NCBI RefSeq assembly: GCF_026005215.1
Contig: NZ_BPMA01000012.1
Span: 124,001-188,000, forward strand
Reading direction: 5' to 3'
Length of the DNA: 64,000 bases
Origin: Capnocytophaga catalasegens
Lineage (GTDB): Bacteria; Bacteroidota; Bacteroidia; Flavobacteriales; Flavobacteriaceae
Position 1 is the stretch's first letter. Each line of letters starts with the position of its first letter. Positions 55,174 through 64,000 of the stretch are shown here, one piece after another. The translations under genes were made by a program, and so were the position numbers. The notes under the pieces were generated by a model. It made no database searches. It worked only from the letters and a program-made list of their open reading frames with translations, and was not told where the DNA came from.

Positions 55174-56802
55174 ATGAAAGGTTTTTTCAAAATCCCAAAG
55201 GCTGTCAATGAGCCTGTAAAATCATATGCTACAGGTTCTCCTGAACGCAAAGAAGTTTTAGAACAATATAACCAATTATTTCATTCGGTTATTGATATTC
55301 CTCTATATATCGGAGCTGATGAAGTTCGTACGGGCAATACGAGAAAAGTAACCCCTCCTCACGACCATAAGCATGTAGTGGCTACATATCATTTGGCTGA
55401 TGAAACAATCGTAACCAAAGCTATTGAAACAGCTTTGGAAGCTCGTAAAAAATGGTCAAAACTTCCTTGGCAAGAAAGAGCAAGCATTTTCTTGAAAGCT
55501 GCCGAACTTATTGCAGGGTCTTACCGAGCCAAAATCAATGCAGCAACGATGATTGCACAATCGAAAACAATTCATCAGGCTGAAATTGATTCAGTCTGTG
55601 AATTGATTGATTTTCTTCGATTCAATGTCCAATATATGGCTGATATTTACAACCAACAACCTGAATCTTCAGCAGGAATCTGGAACTATGTTTCATATCG
55701 ACCTTTGGAAGGATTCGTATATGCTGTTACTCCTTTTAATTTCACGGCTATCTCAGGTAATTTACCTGCAAGTGCTGCTATGATGGGCAATGTAGTTGTT
55801 TGGAAACCAAGCGATAAACAAGTATATTCAGCCAAAGTAATTGTTGATGTTTTCAAAGAAGCAGGACTTCCTGACGGGGTAATTAACGTCGTATATGGAA
55901 ATGCCAAAATGATAACTGATACTATTTTAAACAGACCTGAGTTTGCAGGAATTCATTTCACAGGTTCAACATCTGTTTTTCAAGATATTTGGAGAGAAAT
56001 CGGAAATAAAATACATACTTACAATACCTATCCACGCATTGTAGGAGAAACCGGTGGAAAAGATTTCATCATTGCACACCCTTCGGCTCATGCACAACAA
56101 GTGGCAACAGCCATTACTCGTGGAGGATTTGAATATCAAGGACAGAAATGTTCAGCTGCCTCACGGGTGTATCTGCCTAAATCAAAATCAGATGAAATTA
56201 TTTCTTTGGTTAAAAAAGATATTGCTTCTTTCAAAATGGGAGCTCCCTCTAATTTTGAAAATTTCATAACGGCAGTTATTCACGAGGCATCATTTGACAA
56301 ATTGGCATCATACATAGATAGAGCCAAAGCCTCTGACCAAGCCCAAGTAGTTGCAGGAGGAAAATACGACAAATCCAAAGGTTACTTTATAGAACCCACT
56401 CTAATTGTAACGACCAATCCTCAGTACGAAACAATGACAACCGAACTTTTTGGTCCTGTGGTTACAATTTATGTATATGAAGATGATAAATGGACAGAAA
56501 CCTTAGATTTGGTGAATAATACATCTGAATACGCCCTTACAGGTGCTGTATTTTCGCAAGACAGATATGCTCTTAGTCAAGCTATTGAGAAATTAGAAGA
56601 TGCTGCGGGCAACTTTTACATCAATGATAAACCTACTGGAGCTGTTGTAGGGCAGCAACCTTTTGGAGGGGCAAGAGCCTCTGGAACAAACGATAAAGCA
56701 GGGTCTGCACAAAATTTACTTCGTTGGGTTTCGCCTCGGCTTATCAAAGAAACTTTTGTACCTGCTGAAAATTATCGATACCCTTTCCTTGATAAAGAAT
56801 AA
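55174..56802 (+). CDS. pruA: L-glutamate gamma-semialdehyde (P5C) dehydrogenase
   Basis: The 542-residue aldehyde dehydrogenase has the NAD-binding segment VTPFNFTAISGNLPASAAMM and the general-base glutamate in IVGETGGKDF. The catalytic cysteine is Cys326 in EYQGQKCSAASRVY, and NDKPTGAVVGQQPFGGARAS lies near the end. Length and these motifs match the single-domain P5CDH group that oxidises the proline breakdown intermediate to glutamate. No proline dehydrogenase gene is adjacent. It has its own promoter. The gene symbol follows the usual Bacteroidota naming. Confidence 0.92.
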   Translation: MKGFFKIPKAVNEPVKSYATGSPERKEVLEQYNQLFHSVIDIPLYIGADEVRTGNTRKVTPPHDHKHVVATYHLADETIVTKAIETALEARKKWSKLPWQERASIFLKAAELIAGSYRAKINAATMIAQSKTIHQAEIDSVCELIDFLRFNVQYMADIYNQQPESSAGIWNYVSYRPLEGFVYAVTPFNFTAISGNLPASAAMMGNVVVWKPSDKQVYSAKVIVDVFKEAGLPDGVINVVYGNAKMITDTILNRPEFAGIHFTGSTSVFQDIWREIGNKIHTYNTYPRIVGETGGKDFIIAHPSAHAQQVATAITRGGFEYQGQKCSAASRVYLPKSKSDEIISLVKKDIASFKMGAPSNFENFITAVIHEASFDKLASYIDRAKASDQAQVVAGGKYDKSKGYFIEPTLIVTTNPQYETMTTELFGPVVTIYVYEDDKWTETLDLVNNTSEYALTGAVFSQDRYALSQAIEKLEDAAGNFYINDKPTGAVVGQQPFGGARASGTNDKAGSAQNLLRWVSPRLIKETFVPAENYRYPFLDKE

Positions 56803-56850
56803 TTTTTAAAAAAAAGACATAAAACTATTGCTTATTTTTAAATATTTTCG

Positions 56851-56858
56851 TATCTTTG
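56851..56858 (+). promoter_or_regulatory. -7 promoter box for the universal stress protein gene
   Basis: TATCTTTG matches TAnnTTTG, 44 bases before the ATG at 56903. Confidence 0.55.
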
Positions 56859-56902
56859 GTTTCAAGAAAAAGCTTTTGTCAAACCTTTAAATTTTTATAG
56901 AT

Positions 56903-57724
56903 ATGAATAATATACTTGTACCGGTTGATTTTTCAGAAAAATCAAACCAAGCGCTTGATGTAGCTGTTCAATTAGCTAAAAAAAACAAAGCAAAAATTAC
57001 ACTTTTGCATTGTGTTGAACTTCCTGTACGTTATACTACTCGGTCAAGTTCAGAACTTCCTGAGGCTTTGTTTTTCATAAAAACAGCACAAAAAAAACTC
57101 GCGGAAGTATCAGAACAAGTTACCAACAAATCGGTTAATGTAATTCCTGTATTGGAGACTAATTCTATAGCTGATAGTGTTGAAAATATTATCGAAAAAG
57201 GATTTATAGACCTTATTGTAATGGGCTCTACGGGAGCTACGGGAGCTAAAGAAATTTTCATTGGCTCAAATGCAGAAAAAGTAGTACGTTCAGCATCAGT
57301 ACCTGTTTTGGTTATCAAAGATAAAACGGACATAAAAACATTAAAAAAGATTGTTTTTGCCTGTGATTTCTCTCAAAAATATGAGAATGCTTTTCAAAAG
57401 GCTGTCGAATTTGCCAAAATGATTGGTGCTAAGATTGATTTTGTGTATATCAATACACCTTATGCGTTTCGAACCAGTCGTGAGATAAAAGAATTTATGG
57501 AAGAATTTACTTCAAGCCATAAAGAAATACGATCACACAACACACACTGGTACAATGATTTTCGGATTGAAGATGGAATTATCAATTTTGCAGAAGACCA
57601 TCAAAGTGATCTAATTTGTATGTTTCCTATCCGCAGAAGTGGTATTGCGCATTTCTTCAATGGAAGTATAAGTGAAGATATTGTCAATCATTCTGACAAA
57701 CCCGTTCTTACTATTAAACTGTAA
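56903..57724 (+). CDS. Universal stress protein (tandem UspA domains)
   Basis: The 273-residue protein has two UspA-like domains (about 1-145 and 150-273). The first starts NILVPVDFSEKSNQALDVA and contains the ATP-binding pattern MGSTGATGAKEIFIGSNAE. The second starts KIVFACDFSQKYENAF and has a looser version, RRSGIAHFFNGSISEDI, so nucleotide binding may be limited to domain one. It is a cytoplasmic stress-survival protein. A strong hairpin terminator follows. Confidence 0.92.
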   Translation: MNNILVPVDFSEKSNQALDVAVQLAKKNKAKITLLHCVELPVRYTTRSSSELPEALFFIKTAQKKLAEVSEQVTNKSVNVIPVLETNSIADSVENIIEKGFIDLIVMGSTGATGAKEIFIGSNAEKVVRSASVPVLVIKDKTDIKTLKKIVFACDFSQKYENAFQKAVEFAKMIGAKIDFVYINTPYAFRTSREIKEFMEEFTSSHKEIRSHNTHWYNDFRIEDGIINFAEDHQSDLICMFPIRRSGIAHFFNGSISEDIVNHSDKPVLTIKL

Positions 57725-57740
57725 TCTGATAATTATAAAA

Positions 57741-57776
57741 GTTTTATGAAGCATTGTCTTCATAAAACTTTTTTTG
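57741..57776 (+). terminator. Bidirectional terminator between usp and batE
   Basis: AGTTTTATGAAG pairs with CTTCATAAAACT around six bases and is followed by seven T. It also lies directly after the minus-strand batE stop. Confidence 0.85.
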
Positions 57777-58523
57777 TTACAGAACTTTTACACTCAAATT
57801 TTTTACCCAACCCGTTTTCCCGTCTGCAATTTTTATTTTGAACCAATCGCTAAGTTGGTCTATAATTTCTACTTTGGTACCTTCGTGGAGTGTAAAAATC
57901 TCTTGGCTATACGTGTTAGGCTCTGCGTACACATGGATTACTTTATCAAACAAAATTCCATAACGATTACTCTGTTGCTCTCTCTGGGCAATATTACCAA
58001 TCCAATAACTCCCTACTGAAATCGTTACAAAAACAATCATCAATGTAAAATATAAACGTTTTTGCCAAACTTTTTCCAACATATAATATGCCAAAAAACT
58101 CACAACAAACAATACCATACACACAATAGCTTGTATGCCCCAATTATCAGCAGAATGCCACGAAGTAATACGTTTTGCTATCTTAGCAAACCATGTTTGT
58201 GGCAAAGGAGTTATGTTGTCAATGGTCATTTGTTGGGCAAATTTCAGATTATTAAGTACATCTGAATCAGTAGGTGAAAGTTGCAGTGCTTTTTCGTAGT
58301 AATAAATACTTTGTGCTACATCACCTTTTTTGTAATGAGCATTTGCTAAATTGTAATACAATGCTGTAGAGTGCTTTTTCTCTCCCAAAATTTGCATATA
58401 AGCATCTATCGCTTGTTGATATTTTCCTTCACTATAGGCTTTTTGTCCTTGTTCAAATAGCGAATTTTGAGCATTGACAAAAGTTGTAATTAGCAACAGA
58501 ATATAAATTATTTTTTTCATCAT
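57777..58523 (-). CDS. batE: BatE-like TPR and SH3-domain protein
   Basis: The 248-residue product (247 from the second ATG) has a signal peptide ending VNAQN. Three TPR units follow (about 22-110, YEKALQLSPTDSDVLNNLKF), then two hydrophobic helices (about 130-180) and a bacterial SH3-like domain (about 190-248, VHVYAEPNTYSQEIFTLHEG and DGKTGWVKNLS). This layout is that of BatE in the Bacteroidota Bat aerotolerance cluster. It is the last gene after batD and a membrane gene. Its function is in the periplasm or inner membrane and is poorly known. Confidence 0.83.
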   Translation of the reverse strand: MMKKIIYILLLITTFVNAQNSLFEQGQKAYSEGKYQQAIDAYMQILGEKKHSTALYYNLANAHYKKGDVAQSIYYYEKALQLSPTDSDVLNNLKFAQQMTIDNITPLPQTWFAKIAKRITSWHSADNWGIQAIVCMVLFVVSFLAYYMLEKVWQKRLYFTLMIVFVTISVGSYWIGNIAQREQQSNRYGILFDKVIHVYAEPNTYSQEIFTLHEGTKVEIIDQLSDWFKIKIADGKTGWVKNLSVKVL

Positions 58524-58604
58524 TTTATTTTTAAAAAACTATATATTTTTCAAAGAATAGGTAATAATGCTTTGTATAAAACAGCCATTTGTTCAAATGC
58601 TTAA

Positions 58605-59264
58605 TTATTTTTTTTTCTTACATTTCTTTTCTGAGCTATGAAAATAACGATTTACCAACTCTTTATTTTGTAACAAACGAAAATCAACTATTGATATCGT
58701 ACTATAATACAAAAATCCCATAAAAATGAGTATATAAGGTTTGTCTATCAAAAGTCCCTCTGCCGTTTTTACTTGCAAGTAAGCCTCTGATTTACTGAAT
58801 GTTTCATCCAGAGCAAATGGTGGTAATATTTTATTTACAAATACTGATCCCATCAATAATATAAAATAAATACTTGCAGCAAATATAGACATTAGAATTA
58901 TTCTATGCTTTATCTGTTTATTAACATTGAAAAATGCAAAGCGCATACGAGTTAAAATCGTTGTTAGGTATATTATCAAAATAGTGTTATCTCCTATACG
59001 AAGTGATGCATTTAAACCCCAAGCAAACAAGCCATATATCATAAAAAATAACCAAATAGAATATTTCGGAGGTAAAAACACCATAAATATTCCAGAATGT
59101 ACCATTATAAACTCAAAAAGCATCAAAACAACAAAACTATATACTCTGTAAGCATCTTGATCGGTAGCAAAACACCACAAATATCCATATGCAAAAGCCA
59201 AAGTAACTGTTTGCAAGACACTAGCATATTCAAAAGGTTTATCAAAGCGTTCTAAAATATTCAT
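58605..59264 (-). CDS. Unrecognised membrane protein between batD and batE
   Basis: The 219-residue protein has about six hydrophobic helices and a lysine-rich tail (SSEKKCKKKK). It opens NILERFDKPFEYASVLQTV. I do not recognise the family. It lies 49 bp after batD and 81 bp before batE on the same strand, where Bat clusters normally have batD directly followed by batE. It could be an envelope accessory of the Bat system or an unrelated insertion. Confidence 0.7.
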   Translation of the reverse strand: MNILERFDKPFEYASVLQTVTLAFAYGYLWCFATDQDAYRVYSFVVLMLFEFIMVHSGIFMVFLPPKYSIWLFFMIYGLFAWGLNASLRIGDNTILIIYLTTILTRMRFAFFNVNKQIKHRIILMSIFAASIYFILLMGSVFVNKILPPFALDETFSKSEAYLQVKTAEGLLIDKPYILIFMGFLYYSTISIVDFRLLQNKELVNRYFHSSEKKCKKKK

Positions 59265-59313
59265 TTATTTGCTAAAATTACTTTTTGTTAAAGTTTCTGC
59301 TGTCTTCTATGTC

Positions 59314-61125
59314 TTACAAAATTGAAATAACCTGTGTAGCCTTCTGGTAATCGTTTTGCATATCGGTCTGAGTATAAGGCGAATAACGAGCCATTTCACA
59401 ATTAGCAAGTAGCCGTAAAAAGTCTTCTATTGGTTCTGTATGGATTGTTTTCTCACTCAAAAGCTCTCGGATACGCTCTTTACTAAGTTCCGATGTTTCA
59501 ATATGTAATTTCGCTTTAAGATAATTGTGTAATCCTCGTTCGAGCGATTCGTAGAAGGCATCTTTTTGTCCCAAATTTTTCTTAGCTGATGACAAATATT
59601 TTTTAGCCAATCGGTTCGCTCTACGGATACGATTGCCTTGTGCATCATTTTGTCTTACTTCACGCCAGTTCCAATAGAAAATTCCCAATGGAATAAGCAA
59701 CAATGGCAACAACCAATACAAATAAAAAGCTACCGATCCGAAGAATGCCTTTTGTTCCATTGGAAGCAAATCGGGTTTCAGTTTCAAAAAACGAAATGCC
59801 TCAACAGGCGTAACATCTTGTTTTTGAGCTACTTGATTCGAAGTTGCTCCTTCAATAACATCAATAAGAAGTTCGCCAGACTCTTGGGTTACGTATTTTC
59901 CTGTTTCAGGATTGAAAAAATTAAACGATACTGATGGAATCGGGTATTTTCCTTTGTATTGCGGTACAATCGTATAGATATCGGTTACTTTTCCTTGAAG
60001 TCCTGAAAGTGAAGTTGTTACTTCTTCTTTATGTTCTGGATCATATACTTCTAAGGCCGATGGAAAATTCAGTTTTGGCATTTCAAAAAGTTTGAAATTT
60101 CCTTTTCCTGAAATGATAATTTTAGCCCCTAATGTTTCATCGGCTTTAAGTTCTTTTTTAGACAAATTAGCTTCCATCGTAAAACTACCAACGGCTCCCG
60201 AAAAATTAGCGGGTTTTCCTTCTTCGGGCAATTCTTTTACGTTAATAATTTGGTTGCCTGCGGACAGATTTTTAGTCATTGATACAAGCTGCCTACGACC
60301 GAAAATATCAACTCTATTGGTTGGCACTTGCAAACCGACAGAAAGTGAGAGAGGTTCAAGAGCTAATTGTCCTGACTTTTGTGGATAAAGAACAACTCGT
60401 TTTACTACAATACAGCGATAATTTTTACCATTGTATGTACAATTTTCTATTTCAGGGCGCTTTATTGGAATATCTTCTTTTACAAAATTCAGATACTTTG
60501 GGCTTGACACTTCTTCAAATCCGCTAATTCCTAAGTTATCTGACAGATATATTTTATAAACAATTGAAATAGGTTCATTCCAATACGGATTTGTTTTTGA
60601 GATTTCTGCCGAAACGAAAATTTGGTCTTTGGTTACTTCGGGTATTTGGTCTGTTGAGGTATCTTCTTCAAAAAATGGGTCAAAACCAAATGGAAATCCT
60701 GATGAACGAGGATTCGTATTTGCAGATTGATTTTGTGGATTTTTTACTGGATCGCCCACCTCTACCGAAATAGATTTAGTATAATGCTGCTTACCTTCTA
60801 TCTCTACAGAAGCAACTCCGATGGTCAGTTTGCCTTTTCGTTGTGGCTGAAGTATATAAATATATGATTTTGAGAAACTTCGCTTCCCGTTAATCCACGA
60901 ATTGGACACTGATTGACTAGGCCCCATAATTACTTGAAAACCATCAAAATTGGGCGGAGAAAAGTTATCACCATCTTTATTCATTGAGAACTCTACTCGC
61001 AAACGCTCGTTTTGTCCCAAAGTTTTTCGACTGACTTCGGCTTTAAATTCAACTTCCGATTGAGCAAAACCGAAGAAAGTTGTAAGTGATAAAAAAACAA
61101 ATAAAAAATATTGAATATACTTCAT
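59314..61125 (-). CDS. batD: BatD-like oxygen tolerance protein
   Basis: The 603-residue protein has a signal peptide ending FGFAQ. Tandem beta-sandwich domains with RKTLGQNERLRVEFSMN at the start correspond to the BatD/oxygen-tolerance family. One membrane helix (about 475-495, YLYWLLPLLLIPLGIFYW) is followed by a cytoplasmic helical tail. I start at the ATG 61125, not the TTG 61131. BatD works with the BatA/BatB VWA proteins in the inner membrane, and these are not in the window. A -7 box lies at 61177-61184. Confidence 0.88.
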   Translation of the reverse strand: MKYIQYFLFVFLSLTTFFGFAQSEVEFKAEVSRKTLGQNERLRVEFSMNKDGDNFSPPNFDGFQVIMGPSQSVSNSWINGKRSFSKSYIYILQPQRKGKLTIGVASVEIEGKQHYTKSISVEVGDPVKNPQNQSANTNPRSSGFPFGFDPFFEEDTSTDQIPEVTKDQIFVSAEISKTNPYWNEPISIVYKIYLSDNLGISGFEEVSSPKYLNFVKEDIPIKRPEIENCTYNGKNYRCIVVKRVVLYPQKSGQLALEPLSLSVGLQVPTNRVDIFGRRQLVSMTKNLSAGNQIINVKELPEEGKPANFSGAVGSFTMEANLSKKELKADETLGAKIIISGKGNFKLFEMPKLNFPSALEVYDPEHKEEVTTSLSGLQGKVTDIYTIVPQYKGKYPIPSVSFNFFNPETGKYVTQESGELLIDVIEGATSNQVAQKQDVTPVEAFRFLKLKPDLLPMEQKAFFGSVAFYLYWLLPLLLIPLGIFYWNWREVRQNDAQGNRIRRANRLAKKYLSSAKKNLGQKDAFYESLERGLHNYLKAKLHIETSELSKERIRELLSEKTIHTEPIEDFLRLLANCEMARYSPYTQTDMQNDYQKATQVISIL

Positions 61126-61176
61126 TATCAATTGATTTCGATAAGTTAATCGTTACTTTGTGTATGAAAAACGATG

Positions 61177-61184
61177 CAAAGATA
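61177..61184 (-). promoter_or_regulatory. -7 promoter box for batD
   Basis: The minus strand reads TATCTTTG followed by C. The implied leader to 61125 is about 48 bases. It shows batD is read from its own promoter here, without batA/B/C upstream. Confidence 0.55.
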
Positions 61185-61291
61185 ATTGTTTTTGTAAAAA
61201 ATTTTATCATTACATCCAAAATTATGATTGTTTTGGGTATATTTTTTGTTTATTTATATCTTTAATTTTAGCCATCTTTATAAAAGAAAGA

Positions 61292-62293
61292 TTAACGAAT
61301 TAGCTGTATAATTAGCTCTTTCAACAAGTCTTCATATGAGATTGTTCCGCTATTTACACCTTTACTTTTAACATCAGTCTGGCGGATACATGCAATGTTT
61401 TGACTTACTTTTTTCATCGGATAGTATTGAGAAGCTAAACGATAATCTTTTACAAAATACGGATTAACTTTCAATACTTTTGCCAAATTAGCTTCTGTTT
61501 TATCGTTTGTTCCGTGATAAATTAGAAGTTTTTCAAAATAATTATATAAATTAGCTATAATTGGTGGTAATGGATTATCTCGCTGATTTTCAGAAAAATA
61601 TTTTACAATACGAACTGCTTTTACTTCATCGCGGTTTCCTAAGGCATTTTGAAGTTCAAATACATTAAATTCTTTACTAATTCCGATATTTTTCTCAATA
61701 ACATCGGGGGTAATTTCTATATTTTGGGGCAAGATAATGCTTAGTTTGTTAAGTTCATTGGCTATTCGGTTCAAATCGGTTCCTAAGAAATCAACCAAAA
61801 GTTGTATAGCAACAGGCGAAATTGAATACCCTTTGGTTTTCAGATAAGAAGGTATCCAAGTAGCCACTTGATTTTCATAGAGTTTCTTACTCTCAAAGAG
61901 TACATATTTTTTCAGTTCTTTTGCAAGTTTCTTACGCGCGTCTATTTTACCATATTTATAACAAATCACCAAAATAGTTGTTGGGGTAGGATTTTCTACA
62001 TATACCGAGAGTTGTTCAATAGTTCTGCTAAGCTCTTGGGCTTCTTTAACGATGATAACACGCTTTTCTGCCCCCATAGGAAACTCACGAGCATAGTTAA
62101 TTAGAGTATCTACCGCTATATCTTTGCCATAAACTACCATTTGATTAAAAGCTTTTTCCATTTCCGAAAGGAGATTTTCTTCGATATAATTACTTATCAT
62201 ATCAATAAAAAAAGGCTCATCACCCATCAAGAAATAAACAGATGAAAGGTTTCCTTTTTGGATTTGGGTTATAATTTGTTGAGCTTCGTTCAT
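61292..62293 (-). CDS. holA: DNA polymerase III subunit delta
   Basis: The 333-residue protein has the HolA pattern: SSVYFLMGDEPFFIDMISNYI near the start, AREFPMGAEKRVIIVKEAQEL, and the C-terminal helical domain with LQNALGNRDEVKAVRIVKYF. Delta opens the sliding clamp within the clamp loader. Divergent from it is the HsdR-N protein gene (61 bp apart), a neighbour pair I recall from other Flavobacteriia. Confidence 0.92.
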   Translation of the reverse strand: MNEAQQIITQIQKGNLSSVYFLMGDEPFFIDMISNYIEENLLSEMEKAFNQMVVYGKDIAVDTLINYAREFPMGAEKRVIIVKEAQELSRTIEQLSVYVENPTPTTILVICYKYGKIDARKKLAKELKKYVLFESKKLYENQVATWIPSYLKTKGYSISPVAIQLLVDFLGTDLNRIANELNKLSIILPQNIEITPDVIEKNIGISKEFNVFELQNALGNRDEVKAVRIVKYFSENQRDNPLPPIIANLYNYFEKLLIYHGTNDKTEANLAKVLKVNPYFVKDYRLASQYYPMKKVSQNIACIRQTDVKSKGVNSGTISYEDLLKELIIQLIR

Positions 62294-62354
62294 AAATTAT
62301 TATTTTTTTATTCTTTTACTTTGGAGAAAGTTTTTTTATTCAGATATTTGTCCT

Positions 62355-62807
62355 ATGCAAAGATTAAATTTTCCTGATTATCAATTTCGGTTCAAAAGTA
62401 GTGAAAATAAGCCATATATTTTCGATATTATTCGGAAAAAATTTGTTGTGCTTCAACCTGAAGAATGGGTAAGACAACACGTGATTCACTTTTTGATAGC
62501 TCATAATTATCCGATAAGTCTTATTAGTATTGAAAAGAAATTAACCTTAAATGGACTGACTAAGCGGTACGATATTGTGGTGTATCTTCCCGATGGGCGT
62601 TTATTTCTGCTTGTAGAGTGCAAAGCCCCTGAGGTAGAAATAACACAAGAGGTTTTCGACCAAATAGCACGATACAATCTTACTTTGAAAGCTAATAACT
62701 TAATGGTTACCAACGGCTTGCAACATTTCTTTTGTCAAATTGATTACACAAACCAACACTTTTTGTTTCTTAAACAAGTTCCTTTTTTCCCGAAAACAAG
62801 TTCATAG
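62355..62807 (+). CDS. HsdR N-terminal-like nuclease-fold protein
   Basis: The 150-residue protein is a free-standing version of the type I restriction HsdR N-terminal domain, with a PD-(D/E)xK core: D73 in KRYDIVVYLPDG and E88-x-K90 in LLVECKAPEVEI. No helicase part, no HsdM/HsdS and no methylase is encoded nearby, so it is not a restriction system. Its place beside holA suggests a housekeeping DNA role, which is unproven. It starts QRLNFPDYQFRFKSSENK. Confidence 0.85.
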   Translation: MQRLNFPDYQFRFKSSENKPYIFDIIRKKFVVLQPEEWVRQHVIHFLIAHNYPISLISIEKKLTLNGLTKRYDIVVYLPDGRLFLLVECKAPEVEITQEVFDQIARYNLTLKANNLMVTNGLQHFFCQIDYTNQHFLFLKQVPFFPKTSS

Positions 62808-62835
62808 TTCTTCTTACTGCTTAGCTTATTGATAG

Positions 62836-62875
62836 TAAAAAAGAACTACTCACAAGCAGCTCTTTTTATTTTGTA
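62836..62875 (-). terminator. Terminator of nrdA
   Basis: On the minus strand AAAAAGAGCTGC pairs with GTAGTTCTTTTTT (with G-T pairs) around six bases. It lies just past the nrdA stop at 62894. Confidence 0.7.
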
Positions 62876-62893
62876 TCAAATATCAAACGAATT

Positions 62894-64000
62894 TTACGCT
62901 TCGCAACTACTACAATTTATGAAATTAACCATCAATTCTTTGGAAACCGACTGACTGCGTTGGTAATAGAGCGTTTTGACTCCGAGCTTCCAGGCTTCGA
63001 TAATTACTTTATTAACATCTTTGATAGGCATAGTTGAAGGTATGTTTAGGTTCAAACTCTGTGCTTGATCAATGTATTGCTGACGTTGAGCGGCTTGGGT
63101 TACAATTTCCATTGGTGAAATTTCTTTAAAGGTTTTGAAAACATCTTTCTCATGTTTGGTAAGTTCACTTAGATGTTGTACCGATCCGTGATTGAGCATT
63201 ATACCACGCCACGTTTCCTCATTGTCAATTCCTTTTTCTTGAAGTAAGGTTTTCAAATAGCGATTTTGTCGAATGAAATTCCCTTTTGCCAAGCCTGCTT
63301 TGTAATAATTACTTGCATACGGCTCAATACCTGGTGAAACTTGCCCAAGTATTGCCGAACTTGATGTAGTGGGAGCAATGGCGAGCAACGTAGCATTGCG
63401 TCTGCCGTAGCCTTTGAGTAGTTCGGGTTCTCCGTAGATATGCGCCAACTCGCGGGTAGCTTTTTCGGCTTCTTCTTGGATATGTCGGAACGCTCGTGCG
63501 TTGAATTGTGTTGCTTCAAAGCTTTCAAAAGGAATCATATTCTGTTGTAAATACGAATGATACCCAAGCACTCCCAATCCCAATGCGCGGTGTCGGATAG
63601 CAAAATTACGAGCAGATTGCAAATAGTAATTACCTTTGGTCTTTTCAATAAACTCCGAGAGTACAGCATCTAAGAAGTAAATAGCCAATTTAACTGCTTT
63701 GGTATCTTTCCACTCATCGAACAAAGCCAAATTCATTGAAGACAAGCAACATATAAACGACTCATCTTCGCTAGAAGGCAACATAATCTCTGAACAAAGA
63801 TTACTGGCTCGTATGAGCAAATTGTTATCTTTATATACTTGTGGGCGATTACGATTTACGTTGTCGGAGAAGAAGATGTAGGGCATTCCTTTTTGCTGGC
63901 GCGACTCAAGCACCTTAGCCCATAGCTTACGCTTGGCTATATCTCCGTCAATCATGTCTTGCATCCAATAATCTGGAACGCATATTCCGAAGAAAAGATT
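62894..64000 (-). CDS. nrdA: Class I ribonucleotide reductase alpha subunit, C-terminal part
   Basis: The open frame runs from the stop at 62894 to the right edge with no start, giving at least 369 residues of the C-terminal two thirds. Active-site pieces are NLCSEIMLP, CCLSSMNLALFDEW, RALGLGVLGYHS, ATLLAIAPTTSSSAILGQVSPGIEP and the C-terminal redox pair CSSCEA that re-reduces the active site. It makes deoxynucleotides from diphosphates together with NrdB, which is outside the window. Residues to the left of NLFFGICVPDYW are not visible. Confidence 0.95.
   Translation of the reverse strand, partial: NLFFGICVPDYWMQDMIDGDIAKRKLWAKVLESRQQKGMPYIFFSDNVNRNRPQVYKDNNLLIRASNLCSEIMLPSSEDESFICCLSSMNLALFDEWKDTKAVKLAIYFLDAVLSEFIEKTKGNYYLQSARNFAIRHRALGLGVLGYHSYLQQNMIPFESFEATQFNARAFRHIQEEAEKATRELAHIYGEPELLKGYGRRNATLLAIAPTTSSSAILGQVSPGIEPYASNYYKAGLAKGNFIRQNRYLKTLLQEKGIDNEETWRGIMLNHGSVQHLSELTKHEKDVFKTFKEISPMEIVTQAAQRQQYIDQAQSLNLNIPSTMPIKDVNKVIIEAWKLGVKTLYYQRSQSVSKELMVNFINCSSCEA

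Noticed and set aside
62355-62807. Type I restriction-modification system
   Set aside because: Only the HsdR N-terminal-like domain is present. There is no helicase domain, HsdM or HsdS, and the gene sits beside holA as a lone protein.

Overview
The window looks like a chromosomal segment from a low-GC member of the Flavobacteriia, most likely Capnocytophaga or a close relative. The grounds are: (i) the Bacteroidota-type -7 box TAnnTTTG lies just upstream of many genes and settles several start codons; (ii) SusC/SusD pairs are present; (iii) many lipoproteins carry acidic/lysine residues right after the lipid cysteine; (iv) families largely confined to Bacteroidota are present (DUF4290, DUF2853, DUF4252, DUF1735, BatD/BatE); (v) the two glycan loci resemble the Gpd glycoprotein-deglycosylation locus known from Capnocytophaga canimorsus. 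The genus is an inference, because no rRNA gene is present.

Layout. 1-19.6 kb is core housekeeping: DUF4290 (partial), DUF493, mutL, rhomboid protease, sbcD, an LTA-synthase-family protein, ruvB, purM, a histidine-rich membrane protein, a decayed gene remnant, pnp, rpsO, an MBL hydrolase, SRP RNA, ndk, apt, a CDF metal transporter, a secreted lactonase-like propeller and a glycosyltransferase. 20.2-39.7 kb is accessory. Two paralogous polysaccharide-utilisation-type loci, each in the order SusC - SusD - GH18 - DUF1735/LamG lipoprotein, lie in tandem. Between them, with its own promoter and terminators, sits a lipoprotein that I recognise as a protein-glutaminase. After the second locus come a 41-bp minisatellite, a probable DUF6261 gene, an intact DUF1735/discoidin-like lipoprotein and a frameshifted partial copy of it. 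39.8-64 kb returns to core genes: DUF4252, GT2, DUF4199, an apparent operon DJ-1 - pyrF - ClC - menD - DUF2853, deoC, a second LTA-synthase-family protein next to a GC-rich 43-bp repeat, aroC - YigZ - ribD, an AspT-like transporter, a P5C dehydrogenase-type enzyme, a universal stress protein, a batD - membrane protein - batE cluster, holA, an HsdR-N nuclease-fold protein and the 3' part of nrdA.

How the genes may work together. Each PUL encodes a TonB-dependent outer-membrane importer with its lipoprotein lid, a lipoprotein GH18 with a complete DxxDxDxE motif (expected endo-beta-N-acetylglucosaminidase activity on N-glycans), and lectin-like lipoproteins. By analogy with Gpd, the unit would cut and import N-glycans from host glycoproteins. 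The protein-glutaminase homologue would deamidate glutamine side chains in proteins. The combination suggests a cell surface that both deglycosylates and deamidates host proteins. That joint role is inference from adjacency. No regulator (ECF/anti-sigma, AraC, hybrid two-component, SusR) is encoded next to either locus.
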